64,000 bases of DNA from Gammaproteobacteria bacterium (GTDB lineage Bacteria > Pseudomonadota > Gammaproteobacteria > Steroidobacterales > XN24): the NCBI GenBank assembly GCA_024640085.1, contig JAHEFR010000011.1:1-64000 (forward strand), in the 5' to 3' direction. Every line of letters starts with the position of its first letter. Within the stretch, counting starts at the first letter, position 1. Below the pieces are notes generated by a model, which saw only the letters and a program-made list of their open reading frames with translations, was not told where the DNA came from and searched no databases. The translations under genes were made by a program, and so were the position numbers. Shown piece after piece: positions 18,587 through 28,996 of the stretch.

Positions 18587-19531
18587 ATGAGTTCCCAGGA
18601 CAGAACAGTCACAGCGTTCGCGCCAGCCTCCGTGGGTAACGTCGGGGTCGGGTTCGACGTATTGGGTCACGCGATCGATGGAGTCGGGGACCGGGTGACG
18701 CTGACCGGGATCGACGGCGCGGAGGTCTGCCTCCGGTCAGTGGCGGGCGTGGTGAGCGAGTTACCCCGCGTGCCCGAGGAAAACACGGCTCTGCGTGCGC
18801 TGCTCGCCATGCAACGGCGATTCGACCTCAAGACCGGCGCCGCAGTCGGCATCGAGAAAGGGATCCCGATGGGATCCGGTATGGGTGGCTCGGCGGCTTC
18901 CGCCGTGGCGGCGGTGACCGCCGCTGCTGAATTCTGGGGACTGGATCTGACGCCGGCACAGCGGCTCAGGTTCGCGCTACAAGGGGAGGAGGCGGCCAGC
19001 GGCGCGCTCCACGCGGACAACGTTGCGCCGAGTCTGCTCGGGGGGCTGGTCCTTTGCGGACCGGGCGACCCGCCCACGGCTACCCGGCTGCCGGTACCCG
19101 CGGGCATCGCCTGCGTGCTCGTCCACCCGCAGATCGAGATCAAGACCCGGGACGCCCGCAGGATGCTCCTGCCCAAGGTGGATCTCGGGGATCATGTCCG
19201 TCAGACCATGGCCATCAGCGGCTTCGTCGCCGGCTGTTACCGCGGTGATCTGGAGATGATCGGCCGATGCCTGAGGGATTTCGTCATCGAGCCCCAACGC
19301 CAGGGGCTGGTGCCGGGGTTCCGCGGCGTCCAGACGGCCGCCATGGATGCCGGGGCCTTGGGATGCTCCCTGTCCGGCAGCGGCCCCAGCATCTTCGCCT
19401 GGTGCGCTGAACCGGATGCCGCAGCGGTGCGCACCGGCATGCTCGGAGGATTCTCGAAGGAGGGCGTGGAATGCGACGCCTGGGTCTCGGCGGTTGACGC
19501 GCCGGGCGCCCGAATCGAGACCGTCGGCTGA
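18587..19531 (+). CDS. thrB: Homoserine kinase (GHMP family)
   Basis: 314 residues. ThrB phosphorylates L-homoserine in the threonine pathway. GHMP signatures are present: APASVGNVGVGFDVLGHA at the N-terminus, the ATP-binding glycine loop PMGSGMGGSAASAVAAV near residue 93, and the C-terminal GCSLSGSGPSIFAW motif. No thrA or thrC is adjacent; the next gene downstream is rarD, 12 bases on, so the two are probably co-transcribed. The Shine-Dalgarno is weak, and the start is preceded immediately by the terminator hairpin. Confidence 0.95.
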   Translation: MSSQDRTVTAFAPASVGNVGVGFDVLGHAIDGVGDRVTLTGIDGAEVCLRSVAGVVSELPRVPEENTALRALLAMQRRFDLKTGAAVGIEKGIPMGSGMGGSAASAVAAVTAAAEFWGLDLTPAQRLRFALQGEEAASGALHADNVAPSLLGGLVLCGPGDPPTATRLPVPAGIACVLVHPQIEIKTRDARRMLLPKVDLGDHVRQTMAISGFVAGCYRGDLEMIGRCLRDFVIEPQRQGLVPGFRGVQTAAMDAGALGCSLSGSGPSIFAWCAEPDAAAVRTGMLGGFSKEGVECDAWVSAVDAPGARIETVG

Positions 19532-19543
19532 GTCGAACAAGGC

Positions 19544-20479
19544 ATGTTCGACAGGGACACTCGTCGCGGGGCAGTCTTCGCGACAGCCGCCTTCACCTTC
19601 TGGGGCGTAACCCCTCTCTACTACAAACTACTCGGAAGCGTGGGTCCGGTGGAGGTGCTGGCCCACAGGATCTTCTGGACCGTCGTCATGGGATGCGTCG
19701 TGCTCCATGTTCGTCGCGACTGGCGGCGCATGCTGCCCGTAGTCAGGTCCCGCCGCACCATGATGACGCTGCTGGCCAGCTCATTGCTTGTCTCGACCAA
19801 CTGGCTGGTCTACATCTACGCCATACAGACTGGCCGGGTACTCGATGCCAGCCTCGGTTATTACATCAATCCGCTGGTGAACGTGCTGCTAGGAATGGTG
19901 TTTTTGGGCGAGCGCATGAGCGCAGCACGTACCGTTGCGGTGGCGCTTGCTGCCATCGGCACCGCGATCCTGGCCTTGAGCCACCAGGGCAGCCCCTGGA
20001 TCGCCCTGTGCCTGGGCTTCAGTTTCGGGTTTTATGGCCTGCTGAGGAAACAGTTGCAGGTGCCCGTCGTCGGTGCGCTCGTGATCGAAACGGGATATCT
20101 GCTGCCCGCTGCCATGGCGTTGCTCGCATGGCTGACGGCGACCGGTGTTGCAGCCGTGCCCTACCAGGGCGTGACCACAAGCCTGCTGCTGGTCGCGGCG
20201 GGCCCGGTCACCATGTTGCCGTTGTTGTGGTTCACCAAGGCGGCGCGAAGACTGCCGCTCAGCGTCGTGGGACTCTTTCAATATATCGGCCCGAGCGTCA
20301 GCTTCCTGTTGGCCGTGTTCCTGTTCGGAGAAGCGTTCACCCGGACCCACGCCATCACGTTCGGATGTATCTGGGCAGGTCTCGCCATTTCTACTGCCGA
20401 CGGGTTACTGCGGGCGCGGCGGACGGAGCGGCTCTTGCGACCGGTCCAGCAGGCAGACGGGGCCGCCGGACCAGAGTAA
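19544..20479 (+). CDS. rarD: RarD-type EamA/DMT family permease
   Basis: 311 residues with about ten transmembrane helices in two EamA repeats. The start resembles RarD (GAVFATAAFTFWGVTPLYYK, then VEVLAHRIFWT), and it continues with STNWLVYIYAI and ASLGYYINPLVNVLLG, typical RarD segments. RarD proteins belong to the drug/metabolite transporter superfamily; the substrate is not established. It lies 12 bases downstream of thrB and probably shares its transcript. Confidence 0.9.
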   Translation: MFDRDTRRGAVFATAAFTFWGVTPLYYKLLGSVGPVEVLAHRIFWTVVMGCVVLHVRRDWRRMLPVVRSRRTMMTLLASSLLVSTNWLVYIYAIQTGRVLDASLGYYINPLVNVLLGMVFLGERMSAARTVAVALAAIGTAILALSHQGSPWIALCLGFSFGFYGLLRKQLQVPVVGALVIETGYLLPAAMALLAWLTATGVAAVPYQGVTTSLLLVAAGPVTMLPLLWFTKAARRLPLSVVGLFQYIGPSVSFLLAVFLFGEAFTRTHAITFGCIWAGLAISTADGLLRARRTERLLRPVQQADGAAGPE

Positions 20480-20520
20480 AATCTGGTCTGGTTCGCCCGG
20501 AAGCCCCAACCCTCACCGTC

Positions 20521-21093
20521 ATGTCAAACCTGACGACGCCAAACCTGATCGTCATCGCCCTGATTGTCATCGCCGGCGGCCTGCTCTTTTTTGGGGTGCT
20601 TCTGGTCTGGCGCAAGCTCAACCGGTCACCGCGCATGGTTTTCCGCCGGATCGGTCATCGCCGGTTGGCTAATTTGGTGCTGCCCGACGGCATGGACGGC
20701 GAAATCCATGTGGACCATCTTTTCCTGACGGACCGGGGGTTGCTGGTGCTGGAGTTGCGCAACGCCTCCGGGGCGTTGTTCGGCGCCGAGTCCATGGATG
20801 AATGGCGGGTCATCGACGGGGTCAGGCGATTCACGTTCCGGAATCCGCTGCCTGGCCTGGAGGCGAGGATTCACTCGGTCCAGCTCATTGCCGGAGACAT
20901 CCCGGTAGAGGGGCGCGTGGCTGTCATCGGGACTGTCGTCTTCGCGGCCGGCCGGCCTCCAGGGGTTGCCACCCTCGCAGAGGTGGCGGAGGAGTTTCAG
21001 CGCGCCCCTAAAGACGAGGGCGCAGCGGCCGTGTCGGAGGACTGGTTGGGCGCATGGCAGCGTATCGCCGAAGTCGCCAGAGTCCCGGCCTGA
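20521..21093 (+). CDS. Membrane-anchored NERD-like protein
   Basis: 190 residues. A single N-terminal transmembrane helix (about 10-30) is followed by a basic segment and a soluble domain resembling the nuclease-related NERD fold: VDHLFLTDRGLLVLELRNASG (near 63) recalls the IDHLVVGPxGVFVIEVK core of NERD. The catalytic-type Lys of that core is replaced by Arg in LELRN. VIGTVVFAAG near residue 138 fits a later NERD strand. The role is unknown. It follows rarD after 41 bases, with an ATG at 20521, and converges on the M20 peptidase 10 bases away. The fold call is moderate. Confidence 0.6.
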   Translation: MSNLTTPNLIVIALIVIAGGLLFFGVLLVWRKLNRSPRMVFRRIGHRRLANLVLPDGMDGEIHVDHLFLTDRGLLVLELRNASGALFGAESMDEWRVIDGVRRFTFRNPLPGLEARIHSVQLIAGDIPVEGRVAVIGTVVFAAGRPPGVATLAEVAEEFQRAPKDEGAAAVSEDWLGAWQRIAEVARVPA

Positions 21094-21103
21094 TCAATCC
21101 CGG

Positions 21104-22531
21104 TCAGGCAGCCGCCCGACGCTCATCCCGGACGCAATGGTCCGCCAGGATCCGGGCGACGCATGCCGTCAGTTTCTTGGCGGTGGCGATATGTAGAAAC
21201 TCGTCTGGGCCATGGGCGTTCGATTTCGGTCCGAGCACGCCGGTGACGAGGAACTGTACCTCGGGAAAGCGCTCCCCCAGCATGCCGATGAACGGGATGG
21301 TGCCACCGGTTCCGAGATACATGGCGCCGGCTCCGAAGGCTTCCCGGGAAGCTCGCTGCATGGATGACTCCAGCCACGGGGCCAGCGCCGGCGCATCCCA
21401 GCCGCCCAGGCTCTGTTCGACTTCGAACTCGACCTGTGCGCCATGGGGCGGGTCGTCCTCCAGCACCGCCCGGACCAGGGCTGCGGCGGCAGCCGGATCG
21501 GTAGTCGGAGCCAGGCGCAACGACAGCTTGAGTTCGGTTCGGGGGCGCAGGGTGTTGCCGGCATCGACCAGAGCCGGGATGCCGCTGGCGCCGGTGACGC
21601 AAAGGGTCGGACGCCAGGTGTTGTTCAACAACAATTCAGTCGGATCGGAAGCCACCGGACACGTCCCGCCGGCCCATCCGAACCGGCCGTGGACCATTGC
21701 CCCCAAAGTCTCTGCCGCCGCCCCCGCCTGGCTCACGCGAGCCTCGGGAATCTCCACATGGAGCCCAGGTGGGACGATCTTCCCGCTGAGTTCGTCCTCG
21801 AGACGGCTCAGCAGGGCCCTGGCGACGCGGAAACTGGACGGCACGATGCCGCTGGCCCCTCCGGAATGCACTCCCTGCTCCAGCACCTTCACGCGCAGCG
21901 TTCCGGTGAGATTGCCCCGCAGGGACGTGGTACACCATAGCTGGTCGTAATTGCCGCATTCCGCATCGAGGCAGATCACCAGGCTCGGTTGACCGATGCG
22001 GTCCGCGAGACTGTCCATGTAACAGGGAAGATCGAAGCTGCCCGATTCCTCACAGCCCTCGATGAGGATGACGCACCGGGCGTGTGGGATCCCCTGTTCC
22101 TGGAGCGCCCGGATGGCGGTCAACGAACCGAAGATGGCGTAGCCGTCGTCAGCGCCGCCGCGGCCGTAGAGCTTGCCGTCCCGTATCACGGGTTCCCAGG
22201 GAGAGAGACCATCGGACCAGCCCGAAAACTCGGGTTGCTTGTCCATGTGGCCGTACAGGAGGACCGTGTCCTGGCGCTGACCCTCTACCTGCACCAGTAG
22301 CACGGGCGTGCGGCCTTCCAGCCGGATGACTTCGACCGTCATCCCCGTGACCGGTTGCTCCCGGCACCATCGTTCCATCAGAGCGACCGCGGCGTCCATA
22401 TGCCCCTTCGCGGCCCAGTCCGGTTCGAACTGCGGTGACTTGTTGGGGATGCGGATGTAGTCGCACAGGCGTGGCACGATACTCTCGTCCCAGGTCGCCT
22501 CTATCAGATTACCAGCGCGTTCGTGATCCAT
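21104..22531 (-). CDS. M20 family dipeptidase/carboxypeptidase
   Basis: 475 residues of the carnosinase/DapE-like M20 family. Metal and catalytic motifs are in order: LLYGHMDKQPEFSGW (His-Asp near 93-95), GRGGADDGYA (bridging Asp), ILIEGCEESGSFDLP (Glu pair near 167), CLDAECGNYD, and a final GGTIPFIGML. The lid domain lies between about 205 and 320, with VHSGGASGIVPSSFRV. It would hydrolyse a dipeptide or N-acyl amino acid in the cytoplasm (no signal peptide). It is divergent from the HAD gene across 75 bases. Confidence 0.88.
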   Translation of the reverse strand: MDHERAGNLIEATWDESIVPRLCDYIRIPNKSPQFEPDWAAKGHMDAAVALMERWCREQPVTGMTVEVIRLEGRTPVLLVQVEGQRQDTVLLYGHMDKQPEFSGWSDGLSPWEPVIRDGKLYGRGGADDGYAIFGSLTAIRALQEQGIPHARCVILIEGCEESGSFDLPCYMDSLADRIGQPSLVICLDAECGNYDQLWCTTSLRGNLTGTLRVKVLEQGVHSGGASGIVPSSFRVARALLSRLEDELSGKIVPPGLHVEIPEARVSQAGAAAETLGAMVHGRFGWAGGTCPVASDPTELLLNNTWRPTLCVTGASGIPALVDAGNTLRPRTELKLSLRLAPTTDPAAAAALVRAVLEDDPPHGAQVEFEVEQSLGGWDAPALAPWLESSMQRASREAFGAGAMYLGTGGTIPFIGMLGERFPEVQFLVTGVLGPKSNAHGPDEFLHIATAKKLTACVARILADHCVRDERRAAA

Positions 22532-22606
22532 GCCGGGTCCTCGAAACGGTGACTCGTTCCGCTATTCTAGCGTTACTGCAGGCGTGTCTGTGTAGGGGGG
22601 CTGGAT

Positions 22607-23371
22607 TTGCTGCGTGGGCTGCTGATCGATATCGCCGGGGTGGTGCACGTGGCAGACACGCCCGTCCATGGAGTCCGAGAGGCGATCCGCCGCCTACGCG
22701 AGGCCGGGCTGGCATTGCGCTTCGTCACCAATACCAGCCGGCGGTGCCGTGCGGCGCTCCTGGACCGGCTCCGGCAGATGGAGATCCCGGTCGAGGAGCA
22801 CGAACTCCTGACCGCGCCGCTGGCCGGCCGGCATTGGCTCGAGAGCCGCGGGCTGCGGCCGCACCTGCTGATCCATCCCGGACTGGCGCCGGATTTCGAG
22901 GGAATGGAGTGCCGTGAGCCTAATGCCGTTTTCCTGGGGGATGCCGGGGAGTACTTCGACTACCGCCGGCTGAACCGGGCGTTCCGCGTCCTGCTGGAGG
23001 GCGCGCCATTGGTAGCAGTGGCTCGGAACCGATTTTTCCGGGAGGCGGACGGGCTCAGCCTGGATATGGGTGCCTTCGTGGCGGCGCTGGAGTATGCCGC
23101 CGACACGGACGCTGTGATCGTCGGCAAACCGTCGCCCGCGTTCTACGAATCGGCGCTCGCGGACATGGGCTTGACGGCATCCGAAGTGCTGATGGTGGGC
23201 GACGATGTCGAAGCGGATGTGCTCGGCGCGCTCGACGCTGGGCTCGACGCGGCCCTGGTCATGACGGGGAAGTACCGGCAAGGCGACGAAAAGCGATTGC
23301 AGGAGACGCAGGCCCGAGTCTGGGTGGATCTTACGGAATTAACATCAAATATATTAAAAACAATTGGATAA
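22607..23371 (+). CDS. HAD-IIA phosphatase (HDHD2/LHPP-like)
   Basis: 254 residues from a TTG start preceded by AGGGGGG at seven-base spacing. HAD motif I reads LLIDIAGVV: Asp8 is the nucleophile, but the usual acid at +2 is Ala10. HDHD2/LHPP relatives have Ser there, so a variant acid is normal for the subfamily. Motif II is VTNTSR, motif III centres on the Lys in VGKPSPAFYESAL, and motif IV is MVGDDVEADVLGALDAG. The cap inserted after motif II is the C2 type. Substrate unknown. The last ten codons are strikingly AT-rich compared with the rest of the gene. Confidence 0.82.
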   Translation: MLRGLLIDIAGVVHVADTPVHGVREAIRRLREAGLALRFVTNTSRRCRAALLDRLRQMEIPVEEHELLTAPLAGRHWLESRGLRPHLLIHPGLAPDFEGMECREPNAVFLGDAGEYFDYRRLNRAFRVLLEGAPLVAVARNRFFREADGLSLDMGAFVAALEYAADTDAVIVGKPSPAFYESALADMGLTASEVLMVGDDVEADVLGALDAGLDAALVMTGKYRQGDEKRLQETQARVWVDLTELTSNILKTIG

Positions 23372-23388
23372 CATATATATTAAATGTT
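23341..23388. terminator. AT-rich inverted repeat at convergent 3' ends
   Basis: Arms AACAT-CA-AATATAT (23341-23354) and ATATATT-AA-ATGTT (23375-23388) pair with one 2x2 internal loop around a 20-base AT-rich centre. The repeat overlaps the last codons of both the HAD gene and tatD and could act as a bidirectional terminator, though there is no GC stem. It stands out from the roughly 64% GC surroundings. Confidence 0.45.
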
Positions 23389-24222
23389 GATTCGAGAAGT
23401 TGAATTCAGCCCGAAAAACTGCCTGGCGTTGGCTGTGGTCTCGCGCGCCAGTTGTTGCAGCGACTTGCCGGCGCAGGCCGCCACGGTTTCCGCCACATGG
23501 CGCAGATACATGGGCTCGTTCCGCCGGCCGGCCGGTCGCGGTTCCAGATTTCGGGGCAGAAGATAGGGGGCGTCGGTTTCGAGTAACAGCCTGTCCTCCG
23601 GGATGGTCGGGACGAGTTCACGCAGGTGCAAGCCACGGCGTTCGTCACAGATCCACCCGGTCACGCCGATGTACAGCCCCATGTCCAGGTAATCCTCCAG
23701 TTCTTCGCGGCCGCCGGTAAAGCAGTGAGCCACTGCCCTGGAAAGTCGCGGCAGGTACTCGGCGAGTATAGGCTTGAAACGCGCGTGGGCGTCACGCTGG
23801 TGGAGGAACATGGGTAGCCCGGTCTCGACCCCGATCTCGAGCTGGGACCGGAACGCTGTCTCCTGGTCCTCGTGGCTTGAAAAATTCCGGAAGAAGTCGA
23901 GCCCGCATTCACCCATCGCGACGACTTCGGAGTGGCGCGCCAGGTCCGTCATCCATTCCGGGTCGTCCCCCGTCCAGTCCTTGGCGTGATGGGGGTGGAC
24001 GCCGGCCGTCGCCAGGAGCCGGCCAGGGAAGCGGCGGCACAGGGCCAGGGCATCATGACTCGATCGCCTGCAGCTGCCAGTCACGACGATCGTGTCCACG
24101 CCGACGTCGGCGGCGCGTTCGAGGACTGCCTCGTGGTCATCGTTGAAACTGTCGTGGGCCAGGTTGGCCCCGATGTCGATAAGGCTGACACGGTCTTCGC
24201 CGTTCCGGGGGGAGTCGTTCAT
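23380..24222 (-). CDS. tatD: TatD-type metal-dependent deoxyribonuclease
   Basis: 280 residues. The opening SLIDIGANLAHDSF, rather than DSHCHL, marks the TatD proper subfamily, which lacks the first HxH pair. Further motifs: ATAGVHPHHAKDW (near 77), AMGECGLDFFR (near 107, metal-bridging Glu), PMFLHQRDAH, AHCFTGG and LLLETDAPYL (the conserved Asp). Members are 3'-5' exonucleases/DNases used in DNA repair and oxidative damage. It lies 40 bases after the WS/DGAT gene on the same strand and is likely co-transcribed with it. The C-terminal codons are AT-rich. Confidence 0.92.
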   Translation of the reverse strand: MNDSPRNGEDRVSLIDIGANLAHDSFNDDHEAVLERAADVGVDTIVVTGSCRRSSHDALALCRRFPGRLLATAGVHPHHAKDWTGDDPEWMTDLARHSEVVAMGECGLDFFRNFSSHEDQETAFRSQLEIGVETGLPMFLHQRDAHARFKPILAEYLPRLSRAVAHCFTGGREELEDYLDMGLYIGVTGWICDERRGLHLRELVPTIPEDRLLLETDAPYLLPRNLEPRPAGRRNEPMYLRHVAETVAACAGKSLQQLARETTANARQFFGLNSTSRINI

Positions 24223-24262
24223 CGGATCCAGGCCAGTGCCGCGGGCAAGGCTCGACCGCCGT

Positions 24263-25867
24263 TCACCGGCCGGTCGGCTTCGGGTCGGCTCCGGACTTTA
24301 CGCGCTTGCGTGGGGTCTTCTTCCTTTTGGCCGCAGTGGCCGCGGGCGCAGGCGTCTTCGCGGCAGCCGTCGGTGACTTGGCCGGCGCGACTGTGGCGGC
24401 GCCATTCGATCGCCCCCTCGACTTGGACTTTGACTGTCCGGCAGCCCGTCGCTTCCGGGTCGCCTTGCGGATCCTGGCGGCCCGTGCCGCGTAACGTTCA
24501 GCTGCCGTCTCGAGGGCGTGGAAGGCCTCGGTCAGGTATTTGGGAACGACGTCGATATCTGGCACGGCGTCATAACCGGCGACGATGCCGATGTCGAACT
24601 TGCCGTCGTAGCTGAAGACCGTGATGTTCATCGACAATCCCGGCGGGATAGCCGAGATCGGATAGGCGCTCAGCATCCTCGCGCCCCAGAGATAGAGTGG
24701 CTCTCGGGGCCCCGGCACATTGGAGATCAGGATGTTGCCCAGGGGAGGGAGGCTCTCCGCGATCCCCATCAGTTCGCTCGCCTGGGCTACGCTCTGCATG
24801 GCCAGCGTGTATGCGGACACCGCTGCGGGCGTCATCGCCGCCGCGTCCTTCTTCACTTCGGCGCAGGACCGGCTGACGGCCTTCAGCCGCCGCAACGGAT
24901 CCTGGCCTGCGCGGCCCAGCGTGACAGGAAGGATGGCGAGTTGATTGCCCATCTCGTCGTTGCCGTCCCGGCGGAGGGAGACCGGCATCTGGGCTACCAG
25001 TGGCGCCGTCGGGGACTGGCGGTGATGGCGCAGATACCTGCCCAGTGCGATGTCGCAGAGGGTCACGATGACGTCGTTCAGTGTCGTGTCGGTGGACTTG
25101 GAGATCGTTTTCAGCGGTGCCAGGGGGAGCTCGCCAGTCGCGACCCTGCGGGCCCGTGTCACCACGGTATTGAGGCGAGTTCGCGGAGCGGTGAAGGGGA
25201 TCGGCAGGTTTCCGGGCTGCAGGCCCAGTCGTTGCATGGTCATGCGGCCGGCCATACCGCCGATATCCCGGGCCGTGCCGAGTGCCGACTTGAATAGTCC
25301 CAGACCCTGGCCGATACGGGTCGCGAGACCCCCGCCGGCGCACTCCCGGAAGCTGGTGATGCTGGTCGCCTCCCAGTTCGCGCGCAGGCGTTGATCCTCG
25401 GCGGATTGGTTAAGGGTTTCGATCAGGAGCTGCGTGAGGGTGGCTCCGTCGCAATAGGAATGATGGATCTTCACATAGACGGCGAAACAGCCGTCTTCTA
25501 ACCCGTCTATCACGTGCAGCTCCCATAGCGGGCGCTTCCTGTCCAGCAGCACGGGGTGCATCCGGCTGACCAGTTCCATCAACTGGTCCCTGGTGCCCGG
25601 TCTGGGTAGCCGGGACCTCCGCAGGTGATATTCGAGATCGAAATTCTCGTCTTCTACCCATTCGGGCTTGCCGAGCAGAGACCCCTTGAGCTTGAAGCTG
25701 AACGGCGGTCCTGCCGGGCGCTCGCTCATGGCGGCGACCAGGTCGGAAACGAAATCTCCCTTGTAATCCGGCGGAGGCTTGAACAGCTGCAGACCCGCCA
25801 CGTGTTTGGGACTGTCGGCGGTCTCCGTCAACAGGAAGGCATAATCGTATATGGAGAGACTTGGCAT
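24263..25867 (-). CDS. WS/DGAT family O-acyltransferase with basic C-terminal tail
   Basis: 534 residues. The acyl-CoA-dependent acyltransferase motif HHxxxDG is present as HHSYCDG (His135, His136, Asp140). The family-typical NDVIVTLCDIALGRYL and ISNVPGPREPLYLWGA segments follow near 265 and 375. Such enzymes make wax esters or triacylglycerols. Unusually, the last ~74 residues (about 461-534) are low-complexity Lys/Arg/Ala/Pro sequence (KRKKTPRKRVK and similar) resembling a histone H1-type tail. It is divergent from the fadH-like gene and upstream of tatD. Confidence 0.88.
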   Translation of the reverse strand: MPSLSIYDYAFLLTETADSPKHVAGLQLFKPPPDYKGDFVSDLVAAMSERPAGPPFSFKLKGSLLGKPEWVEDENFDLEYHLRRSRLPRPGTRDQLMELVSRMHPVLLDRKRPLWELHVIDGLEDGCFAVYVKIHHSYCDGATLTQLLIETLNQSAEDQRLRANWEATSITSFRECAGGGLATRIGQGLGLFKSALGTARDIGGMAGRMTMQRLGLQPGNLPIPFTAPRTRLNTVVTRARRVATGELPLAPLKTISKSTDTTLNDVIVTLCDIALGRYLRHHRQSPTAPLVAQMPVSLRRDGNDEMGNQLAILPVTLGRAGQDPLRRLKAVSRSCAEVKKDAAAMTPAAVSAYTLAMQSVAQASELMGIAESLPPLGNILISNVPGPREPLYLWGARMLSAYPISAIPPGLSMNITVFSYDGKFDIGIVAGYDAVPDIDVVPKYLTEAFHALETAAERYAARAARIRKATRKRRAAGQSKSKSRGRSNGAATVAPAKSPTAAAKTPAPAATAAKRKKTPRKRVKSGADPKPTGR

Positions 25868-25974
25868 GGAATCAGTGCGCTCTGCCGGCGTGTTTCGGGC
25901 GGGAGATTTTCTTTCGTGAGCCCGAAATTATAGGGTACCGTCGACACAATCGCCCCCGGAACGGCAAATCGTAT

Positions 25975-28061
<2,087 letters not shown>

Positions 28062-28147
28062 TCCCCGCCGGTATGCAGAATCCATGACCGGTGTTCCGAC
28101 CCGGCTCCGGGGAACAGGCGACGACCGGCGGGCACTTGTCGCCACCG

Positions 28148-28936
28148 ATGCGCCTGGTTCCATCAATCGGTACGAGTGACCTGGCTGCCCCCCCGTCACA
28201 GCTGGATATCTTCTCCGTCGAGCCCGCGGCGGGCTCGCTTTCTGTCCGGCGCAGTTCGCGGGCGAAGCGACTATCGGTCAGGGTGCTCCCCCACGGACAT
28301 GCGGAGGTTGTGGTACCGCCCCGGACCCGGGCGGCGGATGTCAGCGCTTTCATCGCGGCCAGCCAGGAATGGATCGAGCGGACGCGTCGGCGCGCGATCC
28401 ACGGGGCTCCATCGGCCGACGTCTCCTTGCCAGCTCGGATCGACCTGGCGGCGGTGGGGGAGCGGTGGCGAGTGGACTATTCTCCGCCGCGGCCGAAAGC
28501 CGCCCTGCGGGTCGAGCCGGCCGATGACGGTGGCCGCCTGCTGGTATCCGCCAACGATGTCGAGGCGCGTCACCTGCTGCGTCGCTGGCTGGCAGCATCA
28601 GCACGAAGGATACTGACGCCCCAGGTAGAGCGCATCGCCGGGGAGACCGGATTGCGGCCCGCCGCCGTCAGCATCAGACGTCAGAGGACCCGGTGGGGGA
28701 GTTGCACAACCAGGCGCCAGGTGAACCTGAATTGTGCCGCTCTCTTCCTGACGGAGGCACTCGTCGAATATCTCATCGTGCACGAACTCTGCCACCTGCG
28801 GCACATGAACCATTCCCGCAAGTTCTGGTCACTGGTCGGGACGATCGTACCCGACGTTCGCGCCAGGGAGGCCGCCCTCGCGGCGTCGTGGAATGCCGTG
28901 CCAGGCTGGGTGTTCTACGGAGGCTCGGCCTCCTGA
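28148..28936 (+). CDS. YgjP-like (DUF45) zinc metallopeptidase
   Basis: The start is uncertain: ATG 28148 is given, but GTG 28091 in the same frame is possible and neither has a strong Shine-Dalgarno. The zinc motif is HELCHLRHMNHSRKFW near the C-terminus, i.e. HExxH with a downstream His, as in the YgjP/DUF45 group. Upstream of it the family-typical IRRQRTRWGSCTTRRQVNLN is present. The N-terminal beta-rich part (RRSSRAKRLSVRVLPHG) also fits. The cellular role of these proteins is poorly defined. It follows the fadH-like gene by about 30-90 bases. Confidence 0.83.
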   Translation: MRLVPSIGTSDLAAPPSQLDIFSVEPAAGSLSVRRSSRAKRLSVRVLPHGHAEVVVPPRTRAADVSAFIAASQEWIERTRRRAIHGAPSADVSLPARIDLAAVGERWRVDYSPPRPKAALRVEPADDGGRLLVSANDVEARHLLRRWLAASARRILTPQVERIAGETGLRPAAVSIRRQRTRWGSCTTRRQVNLNCAALFLTEALVEYLIVHELCHLRHMNHSRKFWSLVGTIVPDVRAREAALAASWNAVPGWVFYGGSAS

Positions 28937-28996
28937 CCCGGCGCGATCCCCGTCCTGGCCTGCCGGAAAGGTGGGGTGGTCTTCAGGCCATGGGCC

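Noticed and set aside
18374-18670. 98-codon minus-strand frame across the thrB start region
   Set aside because: It overlaps the thrB 5' end and the terminator in antisense, has no Shine-Dalgarno and no recognisable motif.
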